DNA from: an uncultured Oscillospiraceae bacterium
GTDB lineage: Bacteria > Bacillota > Clostridia > Oscillospirales > Oscillospiraceae
Reading direction: 5' to 3'
Assembly: GCA_944387035.1 (NCBI GenBank)
Contig: CALXDJ010000007.1
Span: 26,999 to 90,998 of the forward strand
Length of the DNA stretch: 64,000 nucleotides
The notes beneath the pieces were generated by a model. It was not told where the DNA came from. It searched no databases and saw only the letters and a list, made by a program, of their open reading frames with translations. The translations under genes were made by a program, and so were the position numbers. Positions 43,377-51,180 of this stretch are shown here, in pieces (the stretch's first letter is position 1; each line of letters opens with the position of its first letter).

Positions 43377-43958
43377 TCAGAAGAACAGAGAGATCGCGCA
43401 GTAGACCAGCAGCAGGGACATGACCGTATTCACCAGCTTCGTATGTTGAGAAAACAGCCATTGAAACACAGACCCAAACGCCGACCAAAGCAATGTAAAC
43501 GCAAACCCAATGAAGGCCAAGAGCAGAGCAAATCCCACCAGAGGAAGAACGCGTCCATGATAGTACGGAAGAATATAGGCCTCCATGGACATGATGCAGT
43601 AGATATAGATTTTCGGATTGATAAACTGCAGAAGCAAACCGGACCGGAAGCAGTCCCGGGAGTCGTCCTCCTCCGCAACACCGCTGCTGCGAACGGTCTC
43701 CCAAGCCAGGTAAAGCATATAGGCCGCTCCGATGATCAGCATGGGAAGTTTGATTTTCGGAATCCAGGCAGAAAGCAGGCTGCAAAACGCAGTGCAAAGC
43801 AGCATCACCGCGGAAAAGCCAACCAGAATGCCAAAGTTAAACGGCAGCGCCCCCCGAAATCCTTTGCGGTTCCCGTTTGACATGGACAGGATGTTGTTCG
43901 GCCCCGGCGTCACTGCCGTCACAACGGCATAGGTCAGGAAGGAAATCCAGTTGAACAT
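43377..43958 (-). CDS. LysE/RhtB family amino acid exporter
   Basis: The 193-residue product has about six spans and the family N-terminus with VTPGPNNILSMSNG. LysE/RhtB proteins export amino acids. GGAGGAGG precedes ATG 43958; the longer frame upstream runs through the intergenic promoter region. It is divergent from an XRE-cupin regulator gene across a short shared region with a palindrome. Confidence 0.88.
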   Translation of the reverse strand: MFNWISFLTYAVVTAVTPGPNNILSMSNGNRKGFRGALPFNFGILVGFSAVMLLCTAFCSLLSAWIPKIKLPMLIIGAAYMLYLAWETVRSSGVAEEDDSRDCFRSGLLLQFINPKIYIYCIMSMEAYILPYYHGRVLPLVGFALLLAFIGFAFTLLWSAFGSVFQWLFSQHTKLVNTVMSLLLVYCAISLFF

Positions 43959-44001
43959 CGTTGACAGCCTCCTCCAATCGAGATATGATACTAGACGATC
44001 C

Positions 44002-44017
44002 ATCCAATATTTTGGAT
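44002..44017. promoter_or_regulatory. Palindromic operator in the exporter-regulator intergenic region
   Basis: ATCCAA-TATT-TTGGAT is a perfect dyad placed between the two divergent genes and close to the exporter start, a natural site for the XRE-cupin regulator. Confidence 0.5.
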
Positions 44018-44068
44018 TTCTTGTATATTGTATCAACAGTCTTATATATTGTCAACAAAGGAATGCCT

Positions 44069-44620
44069 ATGGACATTACAAACCGGATCGCCTCCAATGC
44101 CAAACGGCTGCGGGAGCAAAAAAAGCTGACGCTGGACGCCGCGGCCAACTTGACCGGCGTCTCCAGAAGCATGCTGGCTCAAATTGAAAAAGGGGAAGTC
44201 AACCCCACCATCTCGGTCCTCTGGAAAATCGCCAACGGCTACAAAGTGTCGTTTACATCTCTGGTGGAAGACCAGGGGGAAGCCGTCTGTGTGATCCGTG
44301 GAAACGACATGGAGCCTCTGAAAGAGGACAGCGGACGCTATCGAAACTACCCTGTGTTTGCATTCGATGAGCGCAAGTTGTTTGAAACCTACCGCATTGT
44401 CATCGATCCCAACGGAACCTTGTCCGCACAGCCGCACCTAAAGGGTGCGGAGGAGTACATCACCGTCTTTTGCGGGCAGGTGGAAATCCATGTGGCGGAG
44501 GAATCGTTCCTGCTTTCCAAGGGGGACTCCATTCGATTTTATGCGGATGTTCCCCACGGGTACCGGAATCCCGGAACGGAACCGGCAGAACTGAGCATGC
44601 TGATCTTCTATCACAATTGA
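44069..44620 (+). CDS. XRE-family regulator with C-terminal cupin domain
   Basis: The 183-residue product has an N-terminal helix-turn-helix (about 8-62; LTLDAAANLTGVSRSMLAQIEKGEVNPTI) and a C-terminal cupin (about 105-180; GAEEYITVFCGQVEIH, KGDSIRFYADVPHGY). Such regulators usually sense a small molecule and control an adjacent exporter or catabolic gene. AAAGGA lies five bases before ATG 44069. It is divergent from the LysE exporter, its probable target. Confidence 0.9.
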   Translation: MDITNRIASNAKRLREQKKLTLDAAANLTGVSRSMLAQIEKGEVNPTISVLWKIANGYKVSFTSLVEDQGEAVCVIRGNDMEPLKEDSGRYRNYPVFAFDERKLFETYRIVIDPNGTLSAQPHLKGAEEYITVFCGQVEIHVAEESFLLSKGDSIRFYADVPHGYRNPGTEPAELSMLIFYHN

Positions 44621-44639
44621 CGCCGGGCGGGAAACGGGG

Positions 44640-44665
44640 GATAACGAGGCCTGATAACGAGGCCT
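44640..44665 (+). repeat. Perfect tandem duplication of 13 bp
   Basis: GATAACGAGGCCT occurs twice head to tail just after the XRE-cupin gene. It looks like a recent slippage or duplication event in non-coding DNA. Confidence 0.85.
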
Positions 44666-44740
44666 TTCGAAAAACACGAAGGAAGTTCAAAATGCCACGC
44701 AGCTTGACCCAATTTGAACCGTGCAAGTCCTTGATTTTTA

Positions 44741-44785
44741 AAACAATCGCCGCAAGCCACAGGGTCGTGGCTTGCGGCGATTTTC
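44741..44785. terminator. Bidirectional terminator between the XRE-cupin and NifU genes
   Basis: AATCGCCGCAAGCCAC and its complement form a 16-bp stem, flanked by AAAA and TTTT. Confidence 0.88.
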
Positions 44786-44796
44786 ATTGTTTTCTT

Positions 44797-45090
44797 TTAC
44801 AGGTGATGATCCCGCAGCAGCTTTTTGGCCTGCTCCCAAAGCTCATCGCTGACCGTCTGCACCGCCACCACCTGGTGCACCAGATCCGGCAGGGCCGTCT
44901 TGAGCTCCATCTCCACCAGATTTTCCGTGGTCAGGTCCGCCGAGGGGCACCCAGCGCACTGCCCCAGCAGCTTGACATACAGTACGCCGTTTTCCAGGCG
45001 GTCAATCTGAACCTCTCCGCCGTGGGCACGCATGGTGGGCCGGACCTTCTCATCCAGCACCGCCTCAATCCGTTTGATCTCCTCACTCAT
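44797..45090 (-). CDS. NifU C-terminal domain protein (Fe-S carrier)
   Basis: The 97-residue product is a stand-alone NifU C-terminal (Nfu) domain: AHGGEVQIDRL and the cluster-binding CAGCPSADLT motif. Such proteins carry 4Fe-4S clusters to target enzymes. Its ATG overlaps the end of the MoxR-like gene by eight bases, with GGAGG in that gene's last codons, so it belongs to the same operon. The window's oxoacid oxidoreductase would be one kind of client. Confidence 0.9.
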   Translation of the reverse strand: MSEEIKRIEAVLDEKVRPTMRAHGGEVQIDRLENGVLYVKLLGQCAGCPSADLTTENLVEMELKTALPDLVHQVVAVQTVSDELWEQAKKLLRDHHL

Positions 45091-46618
45091 GGGGTTGTTC
45101 CTCCTTCTGGGCCGCCTTGGCAGCGGCAATTTCCTCCCGGATGCGGTGGCGGGTATCGTCAAAGAGCAGCTCCCGGTTGTGCCGGAAGTACGCCTCGCAT
45201 CCGAAGCTTTCCACAAACCAGCTGGTATCGTATCCGGCGGTAACCTCCGTGACGAAGATCACCAGCTCCTGGCTCTGCTCCAGAGCCTTTTCCAGGAAGC
45301 GGAAGGTGTTGTCGAACTGCGCCCCGGTCTGCGCGCCCTGGGCACGGCGCTGTTCCACCTCCGCAGCAAACCACTCCCGCAGCGCGTCCATTTCCTCCGC
45401 CGGAACCGTGATCTCCTCCCGGCGCAGCCGCGCCCGGTAGTCCTCCAGCATCTGGGCCTCCCGCTGTCCCAGGTCCCGCTTTTCCTTGTCCAGCTGTCCG
45501 GCCTCCTTGGCACGGCGCAGCTCCTCCCGCCGCTGGCGGCTCAATTCCTCCAGCACCGCTGCCGCGCCGGAGCCGGACTCCACCGCCTCCCGGCACGCCA
45601 GCAAATCCTGGTGCAGCGCCGTGACAAAGGCATCCTGATGCCGGGTGTTCCGGGCCGACTCGCTCAAACGGCTGAGCAGCAACCCCATCACCGAGAGCTT
45701 TTCGTCAAAGGGCGCTGCCCGCAGCTCCGAAACCGTGATGGCCTGCCACGTTCCCGAGAGAATATCCTCCACATGGTACGTCTTTTGATACTTATAGTAC
45801 AGCTCCAGGTAGTTGGCAAAGTCCTTGGCGATCCGGGGCAGCTGAATGTACTGCTCCACCACGCCCCGGTCTACCCGCAGCCCCAGCTTCTCATAGGCAA
45901 AAATCAGCTCACTGAGGTCCTCCCAGCCGCGGGCTGTGGCAAACTGCAGCCCGTCCACCGTGGTCTCAATGCGGTAGAAGTGATCCTTCTTGATATCCAG
46001 GTAGGATACCACCGCGCCATGGATGCCCTTGCGCCGGGCGTACTCCTTCCACACGCCGAAGTCCTCCGCCACGTCGATGCGCTTGACCCGGTCCAGCGTC
46101 ACCACGTCGAAGTCCCGGACGGACTTGTTGTACTCCGGCGGGTTGCCCGCCGCCACGATGAGCCATCCCTCCGGCAGCTTCTGATTGCCGAAGGTCTTGC
46201 ACTGCAGGAACTGCAGCATCATGGGCGCCAGGGTCTCCGAGACGCAGTTGATCTCATCGAGAAAGAGGATGCCCTCTTTGAGCCCGGTGCGCTCCATCAG
46301 CTCATAGACGGAGCCCAGGATCTCGCTCATGGTGTACTCCGTGACAGAATACGTCTCCCCGCCGTAAGTGCGCTTTTCGATGAAGGGCAGACCGATGGCG
46401 GACTGCCGGGTGTGGTGGGTAATGGTGTAGGCCACCAGACCCACGCCGGTCTCCGCGGCAATCTGCTCCATGATCTGGGTCTTGCCGATGCCCGGAGGGC
46501 CCATCAGCAGCACCGGCCGCTGGCGCACCGTGGGAATGAGGTAATTGCCCAGGTCGTCCCGGGTCAGATATGCCCGCAGGGTGTTGGTGATCTCCTGCTT
46601 GGCCTGTTTGATATTCAT
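45083..46618 (-). CDS. MoxR-like AAA+ ATPase
   Basis: The 511-residue product has an AAA+ core with Walker A GPPGIGKTQ (about 40-48), Walker B ILFLDEINC and sensor GNPPEYNKSVRDFD. A long charged coiled-coil-like segment (about 345-420, QRREELRRAKEAG) and a C-terminal domain follow. MoxR ATPases pair with VWA proteins to remodel or insert metal into partners; here the VWA-like gene is directly upstream in the same operon. The extra coiled coil makes it longer than typical 320-residue MoxR proteins. Confidence 0.85.
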   Translation of the reverse strand: MNIKQAKQEITNTLRAYLTRDDLGNYLIPTVRQRPVLLMGPPGIGKTQIMEQIAAETGVGLVAYTITHHTRQSAIGLPFIEKRTYGGETYSVTEYTMSEILGSVYELMERTGLKEGILFLDEINCVSETLAPMMLQFLQCKTFGNQKLPEGWLIVAAGNPPEYNKSVRDFDVVTLDRVKRIDVAEDFGVWKEYARRKGIHGAVVSYLDIKKDHFYRIETTVDGLQFATARGWEDLSELIFAYEKLGLRVDRGVVEQYIQLPRIAKDFANYLELYYKYQKTYHVEDILSGTWQAITVSELRAAPFDEKLSVMGLLLSRLSESARNTRHQDAFVTALHQDLLACREAVESGSGAAAVLEELSRQRREELRRAKEAGQLDKEKRDLGQREAQMLEDYRARLRREEITVPAEEMDALREWFAAEVEQRRAQGAQTGAQFDNTFRFLEKALEQSQELVIFVTEVTAGYDTSWFVESFGCEAYFRHNRELLFDDTRHRIREEIAAAKAAQKEEQPHE

Positions 46619-46630
46619 ACGCGTCTCTCC

Positions 46631-47989
46631 TTATGTTCGGGGCAATTCTTCCCAGTCAATCTCGTCGGGCAGGTCCTGGGCGGCCTCCCGGGCTGCTTTC
46701 TCCAGCTCCGGCGTCTCCAGCACCAGCCGGATGGCCCACGGCGGCATCTTCACGGAAAGCGGCGGCTCCTCCAACAGCACGAAGGCCACGTCATAGGGCG
46801 GCCGCTTGGCCGGATAGATGCCCATGCCGTCGGTAAAGTACACCAATCCCCGCAGGCTGGTAAACGCTCCTTCCCGCCGCAGCCGGTCCACATACTCGAA
46901 CACCGGCCGGAAATCCGTGGCGCTGCCCCCGTTGAGGGTAAAATCGTCCATATAGCTCCGCAGGTCCTCCAGATCGTGTATCACCGTGTCCGACCGCACC
47001 CGGTCGTCGCACTGAATGATCCGGATATTCACCTTCCGGGTGAAGGTGGCCGTACTGCGCAAAATGGCGTAGGTGCAGGCCAAAAACTGGCGCACCAAAG
47101 CACCGGAGGTGGACATGGAGGTATCTACTGCAATGACGAAGTCCTCGATCCGCTTTTCCTCCTTGGTCTCCGGCGGCTCCACCAGGGGCATGTTGCCGTA
47201 GTGCTGCAGCCCATAGGTGTAGTAGATATAATCGAAGGCGTCGCCGTCCACCTCCAGGACCTCCCGGGGAACCGCAAACCGCCGCAAAAACGCCCGGTAA
47301 TCCACATCGTCCCGGGTGGCCACCTGAATCTGCTCCAGCACTGCCTCGCCGCCGGTGCTCTGCCCCGCCGTGACGGTCTCCATGCCGGTTCGGGTCTTTT
47401 CCGAGCGGTCCTTCCACTGCTGGTCCTGCTTTTGGTTCTGATCCTCCTGCTGCTGGTCCCACAAACCGTGGTCATCCACCAAAAACCGCCGCTGCAGCTG
47501 GGCCAGCTCATATTCGCCGAGATCCCGCCGCAGCAAATACCGGTAGATGCCCTCGGCGGTGAGCACCGGCATCTCCTGGCGGCACTCGCCGAAAAACTTC
47601 TGCTTCATGGGCACCGTGCCCTCATCCAGGCAGGGATACTCCAGCTCCGAGAGGATGCTCTCCACCGCCACATCGCAGGCCAGGTCCCACAGCTCCGCTG
47701 CCTTACCCCGCTTCTTGGCCAGGTGGCGCAGCATGCAGTGGAGAATCACATGCAGGTACGCCCGGTTGGTCAGCACCCGGGACCGGAGGTACCGCTCCGC
47801 CAGCCAGCTGCCGCTGTAATAGAGGGTCTGGCCGTCTGTTGCGATGGAGAGCGTCACCTCATCCCCCGGCGCAAACCGCAGGCCGCACAGCGCCACGTCC
47901 AGATACGGCAGATTCATATACAGTTCGTTCCGGGCCGCGAAGAGAATCTCCTCTCCGATGGCGCCGAAATCCTTTCCTTCCTCAGCCAC
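46631..47989 (-). CDS. VWA-like / putative metallopeptidase-domain protein (DUF2201 type)
   Basis: The 452-residue product has an N-terminal putative metallopeptidase-like region in which the usual HExxH is replaced by HVILH (about residue 80). A Gln-rich linker (about 175-205) and a C-terminal VWA-like domain follow, with a MIDAS-like DTSMSTSG (about 290-297). Start is GTG with AGGGAGG before it. Loss of the Glu suggests a non-catalytic fold. Together with the MoxR ATPase it forms a classic ATPase-VWA pair. Confidence 0.8.
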   Translation of the reverse strand: MAEEGKDFGAIGEEILFAARNELYMNLPYLDVALCGLRFAPGDEVTLSIATDGQTLYYSGSWLAERYLRSRVLTNRAYLHVILHCMLRHLAKKRGKAAELWDLACDVAVESILSELEYPCLDEGTVPMKQKFFGECRQEMPVLTAEGIYRYLLRRDLGEYELAQLQRRFLVDDHGLWDQQQEDQNQKQDQQWKDRSEKTRTGMETVTAGQSTGGEAVLEQIQVATRDDVDYRAFLRRFAVPREVLEVDGDAFDYIYYTYGLQHYGNMPLVEPPETKEEKRIEDFVIAVDTSMSTSGALVRQFLACTYAILRSTATFTRKVNIRIIQCDDRVRSDTVIHDLEDLRSYMDDFTLNGGSATDFRPVFEYVDRLRREGAFTSLRGLVYFTDGMGIYPAKRPPYDVAFVLLEEPPLSVKMPPWAIRLVLETPELEKAAREAAQDLPDEIDWEELPRT

Positions 47990-48010
47990 TGCCGTCCTCC
48001 CTTCTTTTCC

Positions 48011-48991
48011 TCACAGGGCAAACTCCTTGCGCGTCCCGCCGTCAAACCGGCGGTGCTGCTCCTCCAGCAAAAGGGCCAGAGCTTCCGCCGCCCCCTTCTC
48101 CCGCGCCAGGGCACAGGCATCGGTGAGCGTCTGCCGGTCCGGCTGCGTGCACTCAAGCAAAAATCGGATCCCGTCGGGGTCTTTCTGCTCCAGCAGCCAC
48201 GCCACCGCCTCCGAGGCATGGTCGGCCAGATACGCCCGATATGCCTCCCGGGGCTTGTCTCCCAGGTCCACCGGGTACCGCAGCCGGTACCAGGCCAGCC
48301 GCAGCGCCGCGGAATCCTCATGCTCCATGCCCAGGTACGCTTTCCACAGCCCGTCATAGGTCTTGAGATTCAGCTTCTTTTGCCGGAAGCAGTGGTGATA
48401 GGGATAGCCCGCGCCGCAGATGTTGTAATCAAACACATGGGCCGGGCAATTCTCCTCGTAGATCTCCATGAACTCCGGGAACAGCAGCCGGATGATCTGC
48501 CCATTCGTGTCCACAATGGTCACATCCAGCTCCCGGCTGAGTTCGTCATTGAAGTAGGCCAGCGTCTCCCCCTGCTCCGGACTCGTCCGGGTGAGGTGAA
48601 AGGCATGGAGGGAACGGCAGTTCATCAGCGTGCCGCCGCTCCAGCGGCGCACATCATCCCACAAACGCAGGGTTTCCAGTCCGTCGCAGTTGAGCAGGGC
48701 ATAGTCCCCCACCTGCCCCAGGTGCCGGGGCATGGTCAGGTCCCGGAGGCGGTGGTTGTCCCACCCGGGATCCGCCCCCAGAGGGCCGCAGGTCACCAGG
48801 ACCTCCTCCCCCTCGATGGGAGCGGCAGTGGGTGAAAGCGCGTGGTCCCCCAGCCCCGTCACCGGCAGGCCAAACAGAGTATCCGGCAGCACGGCCTGTT
48901 CCTGACAGGTCACCGCCCGCAAAATCTCCACGTGTTCTGCTTCCCGGCGGATCGTCAGCTTCCAGCTGCTCACACCGCTGATGGTTTCCAT
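48011..48991 (-). CDS. Leucine-rich-repeat-like protein of the MoxR-VWA operon
   Basis: The 326-residue product has an N-terminal half with BspA-like leucine-rich repeat pieces (LRDLTMPRHLGQVGDYALLNCDGLETLRLWDD) and a helical C-terminal half with ankyrin-like spacing (EAVAWLLEQKDPDGIRFLLE). ATG 48991 has GGGAGGTG before it. As first gene of the operon ahead of VWA and MoxR genes, it may be the scaffold or substrate adaptor. No signal peptide. Confidence 0.7.
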   Translation of the reverse strand: METISGVSSWKLTIRREAEHVEILRAVTCQEQAVLPDTLFGLPVTGLGDHALSPTAAPIEGEEVLVTCGPLGADPGWDNHRLRDLTMPRHLGQVGDYALLNCDGLETLRLWDDVRRWSGGTLMNCRSLHAFHLTRTSPEQGETLAYFNDELSRELDVTIVDTNGQIIRLLFPEFMEIYEENCPAHVFDYNICGAGYPYHHCFRQKKLNLKTYDGLWKAYLGMEHEDSAALRLAWYRLRYPVDLGDKPREAYRAYLADHASEAVAWLLEQKDPDGIRFLLECTQPDRQTLTDACALAREKGAAEALALLLEEQHRRFDGGTRKEFAL

Positions 48992-49094
48992 TCCATCACC
49001 TCCCCGTTGTTTTATCATCCAGTTAGGCAGTATACCACAGTTTTGCACCCTTTCCTAGGTGCAATGCCCACAAAAGATTTTTTTCCAAACCCTC

Positions 49095-49135
49095 TTGACA
49101 AACTGTGCATACTGTATATACTGTACATGTACAGT
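49095..49135 (+). promoter_or_regulatory. Promoter and palindromic operator of the GntR-ABC operon
   Basis: TTGACA (49095-49100), a 16-bp spacer and TATACT (49117-49122). The perfect palindrome ACTGTACATGTACAGT (49120-49135) overlaps the -10 end and the start site. This is the position expected for autorepression by the YtrA-type GntR regulator encoded next. Confidence 0.8.
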
Positions 49136-49153
49136 ACGAACGGAGGCACTTCC

Positions 49154-49534
49154 ATGGAACTCATCATCCGAAACTCCACCAACCAGCCTATCTATGATCA
49201 GATCTACTGTCAGATCAAGGCGCAGATCCTCTCCGGCGCCCTGGCGCCGGGGGAAGCACTGCCCTCCATCCGGGCTCTGGCCAAGGATCTCAAGATCTCG
49301 GTCATCACCACCAAGCGGGCCTACGACGAACTGGAAGCCCACGGCTTCATCTACACCATGGCGGGCAAGGGCTGCTTTGTGGCGGACAACAATTTGGAGA
49401 TTTTGCGGGAGCAGAGGCGTCAGGAGTTGGAAACCCACCTGACCGCCGCCCTGGAGCTGGCCAAAAGCTGCGGATTGACCCGTCAGGATCTCAAGCAAAT
49501 GCTGGACCTTTTGTCCGAGGAGGAAACGACATGA
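49154..49534 (+). CDS. GntR-family regulator, YtrA subfamily
   Basis: The 126-residue product has only a winged helix (about 10-75; PSIRALAKDLKISVITTKRAYDELE) and a short C-terminal dimerisation tail. This is the YtrA form that sits in front of ABC transporter genes and represses them. GGAGG precedes ATG. Its end overlaps the ATP-binding gene by four bases. Confidence 0.93.
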   Translation: MELIIRNSTNQPIYDQIYCQIKAQILSGALAPGEALPSIRALAKDLKISVITTKRAYDELEAHGFIYTMAGKGCFVADNNLEILREQRRQELETHLTAALELAKSCGLTRQDLKQMLDLLSEEETT

Positions 49535-50385
49535 ATGCCATTGCACTCAATCACATCTGCAAGTCCTTCGGTTCCTTTGCCATTCAGGACCTGACCCTGG
49601 AAGTCCCGGAGGGGACGATCTGCGGTCTGGTGGGCGAAAACGGCGCGGGCAAATCCACCACCATCCGTCTTTTGATGAATGCCCTGCGGCCGGACAGCGG
49701 CACCGCCACGGTGCTGGGAGTAGACACCTCCTCCCCGGAATTTCTGGCCGTCAAGGAGGACATCGGCGTGGTGCTGGATGAGGCCTATTTTCCCGAGGTT
49801 CTCAGCGCCGCCCAGGTGGGAAAGGTCATGGCCAAAACCTACCGCCGGTGGGATGATGCCGTCTACCAGTCCTATCTGGACCGCTTCCAGCTGCCCCAGA
49901 AAAAAGCCTTCAAGGATTACTCCCGGGGCATGCGGATGAAGCTGGCCATTGCCGTGGCCATGTCCCACGCCCCCCGGCTGCTGGTGCTGGATGAGGCCAC
50001 GGCCGGACTGGACCCCATCATCCGGGACCAGGTGCTGGAGATTTTCAACGACTTCACCCGCTCGGATAACCACTCCATCCTGATCTCCTCCCACATTCTC
50101 TCCGACCTGGAGAAGCTGTGCGACTACATCGCCTTTTTGCACCAGGGGCGTCTGCTGTTCTGCGATGAAAAGGATGCCCTGCTGGATGGCTACGGCATCT
50201 TCATCGGCACAGCGGAGCAGGCCGACAGTCTGGACCCCGACGCCGTGGTGGCCCGGGAATCTCAGGGATACGGCGGCGTGCGGTGCCTGGTGCGGCGCAG
50301 CGCCGTGCCCGCCACGCTGACGCTGGAACGGCCCACGGTGGAAGATATCATTCTCTTTCTGGTGAAAGGAGTCAAATCGGTATGA
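49531..50385 (+). CDS. ABC transporter ATP-binding protein (YtrB-like)
   Basis: The 284-residue product has Walker A GENGAGKSTT, signature YSRGMRMKLAIAVAMS and Walker B LLVLDEATAGLD. The signature is the degenerate SRGM form common in YtrB-like exporters that answer cell-wall stress. It overlaps both neighbours by four bases, so the three genes are translated together. Confidence 0.93.
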   Translation: MNAIALNHICKSFGSFAIQDLTLEVPEGTICGLVGENGAGKSTTIRLLMNALRPDSGTATVLGVDTSSPEFLAVKEDIGVVLDEAYFPEVLSAAQVGKVMAKTYRRWDDAVYQSYLDRFQLPQKKAFKDYSRGMRMKLAIAVAMSHAPRLLVLDEATAGLDPIIRDQVLEIFNDFTRSDNHSILISSHILSDLEKLCDYIAFLHQGRLLFCDEKDALLDGYGIFIGTAEQADSLDPDAVVARESQGYGGVRCLVRRSAVPATLTLERPTVEDIILFLVKGVKSV

Positions 50386-50975
50386 AGGCTCTGCTGTTAA
50401 AGGATTTTTACGTACTCTGGAAACAGATGAAGGCATTTCTGGTCCTGATTCTGCTGTTCTCCGCTCTTCCCGGCAGCTACAACGCCATCTTTGCCGTAAC
50501 CTACGCAGCCATGCTCCCCTACTCCTGCGTGGCCTATGACGAGCGGAGCAAGTGGGATCAGCTGGCAGCCATGATGCCCTATTCCAACCGGGACCTGGTG
50601 CTCAGCCGGTACATCCTGGGCTGGATCGCCGGTGCAGGAGCCTGCCTGCTCTCCCTGCTTCTTCAGGAGGGATTCACCCTGATTCTGCATCAGGATGTGT
50701 ACCCCGACACGCTGATTGCCAGTTTCTTTGTCTGCCTGTCCACTCTGGCCATCACGCTGCCGCTGATCTTCCGCTTCGGCGTGGAGCGGGGCCGGCTCAT
50801 CATGTTCCTGATCATCTTCCTGGTGTGCGGCTCTGCCGGCGCCTTGAGCGGCATTGCCGACAGCCTTTCCGGCACTCTGCCGGCTCCGGTGTGGCTCATT
50901 GTCCCGCTCTCTCTGGTGCTGACCGCTCTCTCCATTCCCCTGTCCCTGCGGTGGTACACCCTGCGCAGGCGGTAA
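50382..50975 (+). CDS. ABC-2 type transporter permease
   Basis: The 197-residue product has six hydrophobic segments and the opening MKALLLKDFYVLWKQ typical of small ABC-2 permeases. A conserved-looking DERSKWDQLAAMMPYSNRD cytoplasmic loop matches the same family. It partners the ATPase gene before it. Substrate unknown. Confidence 0.88.
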   Translation: MKALLLKDFYVLWKQMKAFLVLILLFSALPGSYNAIFAVTYAAMLPYSCVAYDERSKWDQLAAMMPYSNRDLVLSRYILGWIAGAGACLLSLLLQEGFTLILHQDVYPDTLIASFFVCLSTLAITLPLIFRFGVERGRLIMFLIIFLVCGSAGALSGIADSLSGTLPAPVWLIVPLSLVLTALSIPLSLRWYTLRRR

Positions 50976-50987
50976 GGAGGCGCGGCC

Positions 50988-51128
50988 ATGGAATCCCATT
51001 CTCCCCGGCCCACGCCGGAGGATCTCACCGCCCTGCTGGGACTGCTGGGGGAAGCGCTGCTGCGGCAAAGCCGCCCGGCATCGTCTCCGCCGTCCCCGCC
51101 ACCTGAGCGCACCGTGTCTGAAAACTGA
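50988..51128 (+). CDS. Small Pro-rich ORF ending the GntR-ABC operon
   Basis: A 46-codon frame starts at ATG 50988 with TAAGGAGG upstream at ideal spacing, 12 bp after the permease stop. The product has a short amphipathic Leu-rich helix (EDLTALLGLLGEALLRQ) and a Pro/Ser tail. It ends at the operon terminator. No homology can be judged; it could be a small modulator of the transporter. Confidence 0.55.
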   Translation: MESHSPRPTPEDLTALLGLLGEALLRQSRPASSPPSPPPERTVSEN

Positions 51129-51171
51129 AAACCTCCCCGGAGAGCCGATGGACTCTCCGGGGAGGTTTTTT
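51129..51171. terminator. Bidirectional terminator
   Basis: An AACCTCCCCGGAGAG / CTCTCCGGGGAGGTT stem with A-run and T6 serves both the ABC operon and the pyrophosphatase gene. Confidence 0.9.
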
Positions 51172-51180
51172 GATCTGATT

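Noticed and set aside
45032..48835. 1267-codon plus-strand frame
   Set aside because: It is antisense to the NifU, MoxR, VWA and LRR genes, which have clear motifs and ribosome binding sites.
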